Origin: an uncultured Bacteroidales bacterium
GTDB taxonomy: Bacteria; Bacteroidota; Bacteroidia; Bacteroidales; Lentimicrobiaceae
NCBI GenBank assembly: GCA_937894795.1
Contig: CALCQV010000051.1
Location: 1-52,037, forward strand
Reading direction: 5' to 3'
DNA: 52,037 nt
Below the pieces are notes generated by a model that ran no database searches, was not told where the DNA came from, and saw only the letters and a program-made list of their open reading frames with translations. Positions 26,004 to 33,998 of this stretch are shown here, piece after piece. The translations under genes were made by a program, and so were the position numbers. How positions within the stretch are numbered: the first letter of the stretch is position 1; every line of letters starts with the position of its first letter.

Positions 26004-28154
26004 TTTAATTTCCATAATTATTCTGCTGTAGTTGGCGAATCTCCTGCTTATGTAAATAATTATAATGGACAACCATATACCGAAGCAGATGAAAACAATG
26101 ATAATTACATTTCTGTTCTCGAAAGTTATTATTGGGAAGATTCTCATGAATCTAGTACTCATGTTTTTGGAGAAGACCCATTATTTTCTGATCCTGGAAG
26201 CATCGGTTTATTTACATCATTGGAGTATCCAACCCTATTACACTCTGATATTTCTAACAGTATAAATTACAGAGGATTAATAGGAATATCCAAAAATGTG
26301 CATGTACTTTCTGGCACTGAATTGACCATTAAATCGAATGCAGATGTATTTCTCCTTAATGATGCAATCTTATTTGTTGATGCTGGAGCTACCCTTGTAA
26401 TTCAGGATGGTGTACAGATTTTCGGTGATAACAATAATAGTATTCAGGTAAACGGCATTCTTCAGATTGGACAAAATGTGACTTTTGCAAGATTTGGAAC
26501 TTCAGGTTCATTTGGAGGTTTATTTCTGAATAACAATGTCCTACTAACAACTTTCACAGGAACGACCTTTGACAGATCGGGTTTCCACAATTATGGTACA
26601 AACCTTGTGATGAACAATTGCACTTTTAATTATTGTGACTGGGTCTATTCACATCGTGGTAATGTTACATTAAATAATTCAAATCTCACCGAAACCTGGC
26701 TTTACCTCGAAAACCAGACAATCGACCCTAATTTAACTGCCACCATTACCGGTTGTACCATTGCAAATAACATTATGCATGTTGGTGTTGATTTGTGGAA
26801 TTATGGCAATTATCTCATAGAAAACAACAACATCGAAGCTAATCACAATGGGATACAAATTTGCAATTCGGGTAATGGCAATTCGGGAAATCAGAATATT
26901 ACCGGTAATTATATCCACGACTGCGGTGAAAGCGGCATTTTGGCTTATAATGTTACGGGTTCAATTGAAGGCAACAATATTCAAAACAATGGATACGGTG
27001 TCAAACTCATGAACAACTGTAATGTTGGGTTGTATGGCAATGCCTCAGCCCAAATTTATTCACAAACTCAACAAATTAGAGATAATACTAGCTACGAGGT
27101 ATATGCATCAAAATTTAGTTTTCCCTGGTATTTCCGCTACAATGCAATTATTGACCAGGATAACCTCGGCAATCCTTCTGATCCGCTTATCTTCTATGAC
27201 AATCCGAACATTCCGTATTATTATAAAATTGATGTTCAATACAATTGCTGGGGCAATAATTTTGATCCGTCTCAGGATTTGAAAAGCTATAATGGAGCTA
27301 TTTGGAAATGGTATCCCACTTGGTGTCCAAACGGTACAATACCTCCACCGGATCCAATTGAGGATATGTATGCAAGTGCGGTTGATCAATTCGAAATTGG
27401 CAACTATTCTATTGCAAAGAATCTTTGTCAACTTCTGATTCAGCAATACCCAAAGTCACAATATGCGCAAGCTGCAATGAGAGAACTATTGAGACTTGAG
27501 GAATATGTTGCATCGGATTACACCAGCCTTAAAAACTATTACCAGACTAACGATTCAATTGTAGCGGACACACTCCTGACTGAATTGGGTGAATACCTTG
27601 CCAATCAATGCGATGTCAAACTTGAATACTGGCCGCAAGCAATCAGCTGGTTCGAAAACAAAATTGCAAACCCTTCGTGCCTCGAAGACAGCATATTTGC
27701 CATTATAGATTTGGGATATGTGTACTTTCTTATGCAAAATCAGGGACTTAAATCAGCATATGTCGGAAACCTGCCCCAGTTTAAACCTGAAACAATGGAA
27801 AAGTATTTCGAGCACCGAGATTATTTGTTGTCGTTGTTACCCGGTGACCCGATGAATGCTAAATTACGCAGTGAACTCATTAACCTACGTGATGGTAGTT
27901 TAATGCAAAATGTGCCAAACCCATTCATTAGTAGCACACAACTATGGTATAAGATTGAAAAACGGGTAGATGTAATTATTTCAATATCTGACATGTCAGG
28001 GAAAGAGATACGTAAAATTGAGCAAGGGACGAAAGACAGTGGAACGTACAAAGCGGATATTTTGAATACAGACCTTACTCCAGGTGCATACTTTTATACA
28101 CTTATTCTTGATGGAAAGAGAAGTGATACTAAAAAGATGGTATTAATGAGATAG
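26004..28154 (+). pseudogene. 3' part of the C13 peptidase gene: beta-helix, helical repeats and T9SS domain
   Basis: This is the in-frame continuation of 25248-26003 (716 residues after the TAA). It has an EF-hand/dockerin-like loop (EADENNDNYISVLESYYW), then a right-handed parallel beta-helix at about 26300-27100 (many 'NN.I..N..GI' repeats such as IENNNIEANHNGIQI and ITGNYIHDCGESGILAYNV). A TPR-like helical part follows (DQFEIGNYSIAKNLCQLLIQQYPKS). The C-terminus (LMQNVPNPFISSTQLWYKIE ... GAYFYTLILDGKRSDTKKMVL) is a type A T9SS sorting domain. An internal start at 26220 is possible but lacks a signal peptide, so expression of this part alone would not give a secreted protein. Confidence 0.75.
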
Positions 28155-28177
28155 CGAGAAAAACCATACAGCAGCCA

Positions 28178-28823
28178 ATCGAGTAGACGGCTCCGCCAGT
28201 AATTAGCTGACGGAGTGCGCCTCTCACACCACTGTACGTACGGGTCTCGTATACAGCGGTTCGTTAAGATGTGGGGCAATTTTCTCATAAAGTAAAAGCA
28301 TAGCCATGTACCCTCTTTTGCTTAACCGGTCTAAGGTAATAGTTGTTATCAGAATCGGACTTTGAGCAACTGCCCATCCGCCCATTCTGGTTCTGCTCCA
28401 TTGGTAAGCATGATCTGGATCGACACCGAGACGGATCAGGTTTTTCCTTTTACGTTCGGGTTTCTTCCAATGCTTCCAGATGCAATACCTCAGACGGTTA
28501 CGCACCCACCCATCGAGTTCTTTGAGTTTGCCCTGAATACTTGCCATACGGAAGTACCCAAGCCATCCCCGTTGAATTTCATTGAGCTTTTTAATGCGTT
28601 CGTCAGTACCGGGTTTTGAAGTCTGGCTTCCTTCACTGCTGCCCTCGTAGGTAACCAGCTTGCCACTTGCTAATACTTCGGGTCGTTACTCCCGCGTATA
28701 AGGGACTTACACCCCATGGAAAATTATTCACACTTGCCGGGTTACTCCGAAAATTAAATTTGTATATTTGATCTTTTTCCAGAGCGTACAACAAGTGTGC
28801 GCTGCAGCTCATGCAGGGCACAC
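28178..28823 (-). mobile_element. Group II intron, deletion derivative (copy 2)
   Basis: A 646-bp copy of the intron at 21630-23546 with a 1271-bp internal deletion. The junction at 28598-28605 is the 8-base word gttcgtca, which occurs in copy 1 at 22050 and 23321. By eye only five substitutions separate the remaining parts. Domains V and VI and the 5' end are retained; most of the RT gene and most 5' ribozyme domains are gone. It cannot make its own maturase and probably cannot splice. Confidence 0.88.
28224..28547 (-). pseudogene. Remnant of the group II intron RT/maturase
   Basis: A 107-codon frame equal to the C-terminal maturase end of the RT in copy 1 (ASIQGKLKELDGWVRNRL ... EPLYTRPVRTVV). 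Everything upstream, including the RT catalytic core, is lost in the internal deletion. Confidence 0.9.
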
Positions 28824-28953
28824 ACAGCACCTACAATAAATTGGCGATTCAGTGGTTAAATGAAACATTGTGCTTCGTATCAAGTTTTGTGGTACCAGAC
28901 AGTTCAGTGCTTCGATATCGCCAACTTCTTGTAGCCGCAAAGCGTGTGTTGGC

Positions 28954-29545
28954 AACAAAGCAAAGAACCACCGCTCATTTATAAGCACTTTTGGTTTTTC
29001 GCCAACACACAAAGCTGACATAAAAACAAAAAAGCTTAAATTTTTGCCTGCCTCATAACAACTTAGACTTTAAGAACAAAGCAGTTTGGCTTACAACTCA
29101 TAGACTACAAAACTGACATTATTACCCCTACACCATACAATATGATTTTTTTCACAATAGCAAATCATTGGCTTGATAAAAAGACAATGAAAACAAGAAT
29201 CACTATTTAGAATTAGTATATATTAGGGGGGTAAGTAAAATATATCTTGAAAATGGTAAAAAAATTACTATTTTCAGCACTAATAAATAGAAGGGGTTGT
29301 TTAATCATATTTCTATCTAAAAACAAAACCCCCTTAAATTATTAACGAATGCGATCCAATCACTATACGAAAACAAAGAAAGGAGGTCGTCGGGAAAGAT
29401 TAAGTTATGTTTTATAAAGATGAAAGGTTGAATATTTGGAGTTGGATTTATCTTCTATATTCTGGTATAGCCTATTGGCAGATTTAAATACAAAGTCCTA
29501 TATTATTTGTAAAGCAATTGATTATTCACTCTAAAACTTAGAAAA
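28954..29545. other. Long 5' untranslated stretch of cassette 3
   Basis: About 590 AT-rich bases between site B and the next gene, with no credible reading frame. A 10-bp inverted repeat links GTGTGTTGGC (28944-28953, the site B core) with GCCAACACAC (29001-29010). Near 29250 a hairpin-like GAAAATGGTA / TACTATTTTC occurs, followed by a loose pair around AAGGGGTTG and AAACCCCCTT. It may carry a promoter or a decayed small cassette; no TAnnTTTG box was clear. Confidence 0.5.
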
Positions 29546-29980
29546 ATGAGAAAATTATTATTAGTATTAAGTTTATTTGTTGTATTCTTTGTTGGCACAA
29601 GTGTGAAATCACTTGAAGCACAAAATTGTTGGCTTGAACATACTATTACGTGGTCAGGTAATTGTGTTTATCCGGATGATAATACAGTCTACTACGCAAA
29701 TTTAACAATAATTGATGTTTGTGACAACAACAATCCGGTTTTTTCTCAAACAAAAGAAATTGAAACGACCGCAAATCCCCTAGAGGCTGAATTTTGTGTT
29801 GCAGATGCTTTATGTACGATTGACGAGACAACACTGTGTTTTAGAGTGGTTTGTACTGTTCAAAAGCGCAATAAAGTAACGAATACAATTATTTGTAGTG
29901 GACAAACAATACTTCCTGCAAAAAACTGTGCTGGACTTCTGCAATTAGATTTTCTAACGACAAATGTAACTTTGAATTGA
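29546..29980 (+). CDS. Cys-rich secreted protein of unknown function
   Basis: A 144-residue protein with a signal peptide (LLLVLSLFVVFFVGTSVKSLEA). The mature part holds about nine cysteines spread over a beta-rich sequence (CWLEHTITWSGNCVYPDDNTVYYANLTIIDVCDNN ... CVADALCTIDETTLCFRVVC), likely disulfide bonded outside the cytoplasm. I do not recognise the family. It sits 77 bp upstream of the giant T9SS gene on the same cassette and may be cotranscribed with it. Confidence 0.65.
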   Translation: MRKLLLVLSLFVVFFVGTSVKSLEAQNCWLEHTITWSGNCVYPDDNTVYYANLTIIDVCDNNNPVFSQTKEIETTANPLEAEFCVADALCTIDETTLCFRVVCTVQKRNKVTNTIICSGQTILPAKNCAGLLQLDFLTTNVTLN

Positions 29981-30057
29981 TTAATTAATAAAGAAAATAT
30001 GTCAAGAATAATACTTGGCATATTGTTTTTACTATTTTCTATCCCAAGCGTACAACG

Positions 30058-31065
30058 ATGAAATATTATCACATAATATTATTCTTTTTGATATTGCCTT
30101 GGCATTCCAATGCCCAACACAAACAGTCCAACGTTTGGTTTTTTGGAGACCATGCAGGCTTGGATTTCAATAGTGGTGAACCACAAGTAATTCAAGGTCA
30201 TACATTGAATCCTATGGGAACTGCTGTTTATAACGACACTTTAGGTAATTTACTCTTTTATTCGGATGGCATTGATATTTTTAATAAAAATCATGTTGCT
30301 ATGGTCAATGGCAGTGCGCTTGCAGGTGGTGATTACTCTGTAACACAAAGAGTATTGATTGTAAAAAAACCAAATTCAGATTATATTTATTATGTATTTA
30401 TTGTTGGTCGGGGGACATATAGTAATACAGGTTTATATGGGCTGTGGTACAACATCGTTGACATAAACGGCGATAATGGCTTAGGTGAAGTAATTGAACG
30501 TGATGTTTTTTTAAGTGCTGCCTACGATGCCCAAGAAAAATTGTTTGCAGTAAAGCACAAAAACAATGAGGATATTTGGATTATTACACGCAAGATAAAG
30601 GATGATAAATTCGCATCGTTTTTGCTTACTGCATCAGGCTTAAATACTACTCCCGTACTTAGTGATGCTCATATTATGCAACACCCCGAAGGTGAACAAA
30701 CAAAAGGATATATGAAAGTATCATATGATAAACAATATTTACTTGCTGCTTATCTTTTTTCAAATCCATCATTCATAGTTGAAGTATGCAAATTTGATGC
30801 TGCCACAGGCGCAATCGATTTTTTGTACTATGAAATGAAGTTGGATGAACAGGGTAGAAAGCTTATTCCCTTTGGTATTGAGTTCTCGCCTGATTCCAAA
30901 TATGCTTATATTGCATTTACTACTGATGATCAAGATGTGGATATTTACCAGTATGATATGCAGTATATTGAAAATGCACCGGCCAGGGTTTACAGTTGGC
31001 TGCGGATGGGAAAATATATTGTTCATGGCCAGAAGAGGGAGGAGGGCCACTTTATCATTATGTAA
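30058..31065 (+). CDS. 5' part of a frameshifted giant T9SS type B protein
   Basis: Signal peptide (MKYYHIILFFLILPWHSNA), then a propeller-like region typical of Bacteroidota surface proteins (NVWFFGDHAGLDFNSGEP, NDTLGNLLFYSDGI, EFSPDSKYAYIAF). The frame runs into ENAPARVYSWLRMGK and soon stops, while the overlapping -1 frame reads QGLQLAADGKIYCSWPEEG. That matches the usual 'LQLAxDGKIY' continuation of this family. So a one-base deletion around 30980-30990 probably split one gene of about 1150 codons. A GGGAAAA heptamer in the overlap is noted separately. Confidence 0.8.
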   Translation: MKYYHIILFFLILPWHSNAQHKQSNVWFFGDHAGLDFNSGEPQVIQGHTLNPMGTAVYNDTLGNLLFYSDGIDIFNKNHVAMVNGSALAGGDYSVTQRVLIVKKPNSDYIYYVFIVGRGTYSNTGLYGLWYNIVDINGDNGLGEVIERDVFLSAAYDAQEKLFAVKHKNNEDIWIITRKIKDDKFASFLLTASGLNTTPVLSDAHIMQHPEGEQTKGYMKVSYDKQYLLAAYLFSNPSFIVEVCKFDAATGAIDFLYYEMKLDEQGRKLIPFGIEFSPDSKYAYIAFTTDDQDVDIYQYDMQYIENAPARVYSWLRMGKYIVHGQKREEGHFIIM

Positions 31066-33563
31066 GCGTTATTCATCAACCCTGGAAACGTGGTACAGCA
31101 TGTAATTTTGAGGCTGAAGCCATTGACATGGGAAATTATACAGAAGTAAATTGGTGCTTCCCCAACATACTCCTCGACCACCTATACCGCTTTGAATGGG
31201 AGGGGAGCTGCTCCGGTCCTGAAAATGGCATTGCCTTCAAACCCAACTTTCAACCCACTCCGGCATCTATTATCTGGAACTTTAACGATCCTGATGCAGG
31301 TTCCGACAGTATTTCAACTGAACTTTATCCTACTCACTTCTTTACCCATGGTGGTGAATTTGAAGTATCGGTAGATGTTAACTACCCACCTACTCCCAAC
31401 TACCCCTTTGGCAGGTTTGAACATACATCAAGGGTAGTTACAGTAGTTCAATCCCCACAACCAAACCTTGGGGCAGACACACTCATATGTGAAGGAAATA
31501 GCATTACACTTAATGCTGGAAATGAGGATGGCATGTATGCCTGGAGCGATGGAACATTTGGACAAAATATCAATACAATAGTCGTATCTGACACGGGTGT
31601 TTACTGGGTTAAAGTTGCCAATAGCCATGGCTGTAGCACTGCTGATAGCATACATGTTGGCTGGTTCGATAAAGCAGTTTTTAATGAAACCAATCTCGTA
31701 ATCACACCCACATCATGCAGTGGAAGCAATGGCAGTATTATCGGGATTGCAATTGAAGGTGTCGTGCCTGATAATTGGGGCTGGTACGATGGCAGTGGTA
31801 ACCTGGTAAGTACAGATTTGGATATTTATAATCAGTCGGTTGGCAATTACTTTTTACATGTGACGGATGCAAATTCCTGTGTTACTATTTCCGATTCGTA
31901 TACTATTACCGATGCCGGTAATATACTTATAACGGCGGTTGATTTCTATTCCTCACATTGTTCGCAAAGCATTGGTTCAATCAGCATTACAGCAAGTTCA
32001 GGTGCGGGCAACATTTTTTCATATTCAATCTCCAATGGAGCAAGTGGCAGTTGGCAAACAGACAGCCTTTTTATCGATCTGCCTTCCGGTGAATACTTTA
32101 TTAAGGTAAAAGACCCAACTGGCTGCGAAACAGTTTATGACAATAACCCGGTGGTGATAGAAAATATTGATGGTCCAAATATAGTGACCGAAAATATAAG
32201 CCATGAAAACGATTACCTTGCAGATGGTAGCATTTACCTTGAAGCAATAGTTGATATAGGTAGTATCCAATACTCCATTGATTCGGGATACAGTTTTCAG
32301 ATAAATAACGGCTTGTTTGAAAACTTATCAGCAGGAACTTATTATTGTATTGTAAAAGATGAATTTGGCTGCGATACAACATTTTCGATAGTAATTGACC
32401 GTGTTATTTCTCAAATAATTGATGCCATTGCCGGCGATGGCAGTACTTGCATTGGAAATGCTACTGCAAGCCAACTGCTATTGAATGATTTTACAAATGT
32501 ATCTAGGTTTCATGTAATGCTCAAATACGACCAAAACCTGATAACTTGTGATGGTTACATGAAGGTAAACCCTGATCTTGAAGACAGTTTAATTGTTATA
32601 ACAAACAGCTTAGGCGAAGTGCACATAAGTTGGAAAGGCGAATCACCTCTGAGTTTACCCAATAATTCCTTAATGACAGAACTGGTATTCAGCGCAATAA
32701 ATGAAGGCTTATCGCAAATCGACTGGGTAGCAAATCAGGGAGAAAGTCAATTCTATAACCAAAACGGTGAAATAATAAATACTGATTACCAGGTAGGAAA
32801 TATTATTGTTTACACTCGACCCGATATTTTTCTGTCACCTACTAACGAGGTTTGCGAAGGAGAATCTCTATTTGTTGTATCTTCTATTGAAGGTGGCAGC
32901 GGAGTAAACACTTTATATTGGGTTGGTCCGGATAATTTCACCAGTAATGATCAAATGCTTTGGTTTGGCGAAGTTAAAGAAACCATGGCAGGCACATACA
33001 CCCTTACCGTTACCGACTCATTAAACTGTGTTGAAAGTAAAAGTATGGATATAACGGTAAACCAAGGAACTGAAATTGTATTTTCGGAGTATGATACCCT
33101 TTGGGTTGAGCCTGGCTTTATCCTTGAAGCCGGATATGGAGCTGAATTTTACTATTGGAATACAGGAGAAACCTCGGAAACAATTGTAATCGACAGTTTG
33201 GGCAATTACAGTGTTGAACTCACATCTTTCGAAGGCTGCAAATCAACAGCTTCCGTACAAATCCTTTGGTCAGGCACCCCTTTTTACCTACCCAATGCCT
33301 TCACACCAAACGGTGATGGGCTAAATGACAGTTTCAGGGTAATGCCAAGATACGATTATATAAACAAGTACCATCTAAGCATTTACAACCGCTGGGGACA
33401 AAGTGTTTATGAAACCACAGACATAAACAAAGGTTGGGACGGTACTTATAAAGACAGCCCATGCATGGTTGGTGCTTATGTTTATCGTATTGTTTATGAA
33501 GGATTTGGACAACAGCCAATGGAAAGCAAGGTTGTGGAAGGGACGGTGATGTTGGTAAGGTGA
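30996..33563 (+). CDS. 3' part of a frameshifted giant T9SS type B protein
   Basis: An 855-codon frame that begins inside the propeller segment (AADGKIYCSWPEEGG) and overlaps the 5' part. Further on: a PKD-like segment (ASIIWNFNDPDAGSDS ... PTHFFTHGGEFEVSVDV), several Ig-like/SprB-type repeats (CSGSNGSIIGIAIEG, CSQSIGSISITASSG), a cohesin-like stretch at about residues 470-600 (VSRFHVMLKYDQNLITCDG ... NNSLMTELVFSAINEG), and the C-terminal FYLPNAFTPNGDGLNDSFRV ... YNRWGQSVYE ... GWDGTY. The last is the gliding-motility-associated (CHU_C, type B) T9SS sorting domain. Without a frameshift this part has no signal peptide, so the gene is probably inactive unless the shift is programmed or a sequencing error. 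Confidence 0.8.
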   Translation: MAADGKIYCSWPEEGGGPLYHYVSVIHQPWKRGTACNFEAEAIDMGNYTEVNWCFPNILLDHLYRFEWEGSCSGPENGIAFKPNFQPTPASIIWNFNDPDAGSDSISTELYPTHFFTHGGEFEVSVDVNYPPTPNYPFGRFEHTSRVVTVVQSPQPNLGADTLICEGNSITLNAGNEDGMYAWSDGTFGQNINTIVVSDTGVYWVKVANSHGCSTADSIHVGWFDKAVFNETNLVITPTSCSGSNGSIIGIAIEGVVPDNWGWYDGSGNLVSTDLDIYNQSVGNYFLHVTDANSCVTISDSYTITDAGNILITAVDFYSSHCSQSIGSISITASSGAGNIFSYSISNGASGSWQTDSLFIDLPSGEYFIKVKDPTGCETVYDNNPVVIENIDGPNIVTENISHENDYLADGSIYLEAIVDIGSIQYSIDSGYSFQINNGLFENLSAGTYYCIVKDEFGCDTTFSIVIDRVISQIIDAIAGDGSTCIGNATASQLLLNDFTNVSRFHVMLKYDQNLITCDGYMKVNPDLEDSLIVITNSLGEVHISWKGESPLSLPNNSLMTELVFSAINEGLSQIDWVANQGESQFYNQNGEIINTDYQVGNIIVYTRPDIFLSPTNEVCEGESLFVVSSIEGGSGVNTLYWVGPDNFTSNDQMLWFGEVKETMAGTYTLTVTDSLNCVESKSMDITVNQGTEIVFSEYDTLWVEPGFILEAGYGAEFYYWNTGETSETIVIDSLGNYSVELTSFEGCKSTASVQILWSGTPFYLPNAFTPNGDGLNDSFRVMPRYDYINKYHLSIYNRWGQSVYETTDINKGWDGTYKDSPCMVGAYVYRIVYEGFGQQPMESKVVEGTVMLVR

Positions 33564-33768
33564 GCAGGTCTTTTATCAGACTTGAATTATTTGTTTCATG
33601 GACTGAATTAGTTTAAAACAAAACATTAAAATTTAACGAGACTTTATAGACAAGAGAAAAGCCCATGCTTCGCTGCCAAGCACATTGCCAAGTCGCTCAA
33701 AAAGCCCTCCGCCAAAACCTAAACTTGTCAATAAGCTTGCCCCTCTACCGCACAGAAAAAAACGCTCA
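33564..33768. other. Spacer between the giant gene and attC-like site C
   Basis: About 200 bases without a gene. It contains a run of CC/GCC-rich words (cgctgccaagcacattgccaagtcg) unlike the AT-rich surroundings. No promoter or hairpin was clear. Confidence 0.35.
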
Positions 33769-33899
33769 GTTGCCAACAAAAAATATACGTCATTTGGCAG
33801 ATTGTGCTAAAGATGAGTATTTTAGTCACTAATAAAATTTATAGTAAGTTGAAAAAGAATCGTTCCAAAATGCCAAATACCGCATATTCAAACGTTTGC
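33769..33899. other. attC-like site C (uninterrupted)
   Basis: Left core GTTGCCAAC at 33769-33777. Inner arms are ATTTGGCA (about 33792-33799), which pairs perfectly with TGCCAAAT (33871-33878), extended by AATATACG / CGCATATT with one mismatch. The right core GTTTGC is at 33894-33899. Total length is 131 bp, close to sites A and B after intron removal. Its left core is the reverse complement of GTTGGCAAC, the first nine bases of the cassette that it closes (28948-28956). The right core deviates most from GTTrGC. Confidence 0.62.
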
Positions 33900-33998
33900 A
33901 TTCATTGGAAATGGAATCCCCAGACTTCTGTTACAAGACAAAAATTATCATAACTTTGAAGAAATGATAGATTATAACTGAATAGAAGGCATTTAATT

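Larger units (their letters stand above)
28171..28953. other. attC-like site B, interrupted by a truncated group II intron
   Basis: Left core GCAGCCA (to 28177) joins after intron removal to ACAGCACCTACAA (from 28824), restoring GCCAAC. Right core GTTGGC is at 28948-28953, a perfect complement. Inner arms: CTACAA pairs with TTGTAG (28929-28934), and TTGGCGAT (28841-28848) pairs perfectly with ATCGCCAA (28917-28924). Length without the intron is about 137 bp. The bases just outside the shared intron-flank word differ between sites A and B, yet each matches its own right arm. Confidence 0.75.

Noticed and set aside
26220..28154. The beta-helix/T9SS frame as an independent gene starting at 26220
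   Set aside because: The same frame is open from just after the TAA at 26001 and reads as continuation of the peptidase. An independent product would lack a signal peptide although it carries a T9SS sorting domain.
31008..31014. GGGAAAA as proof of programmed frameshifting
   Set aside because: The heptamer is in phase, but family resemblance already favours the second frame upstream of it and no stimulatory hairpin was identified. A one-base deletion is simpler; it is reported only as a possibility.
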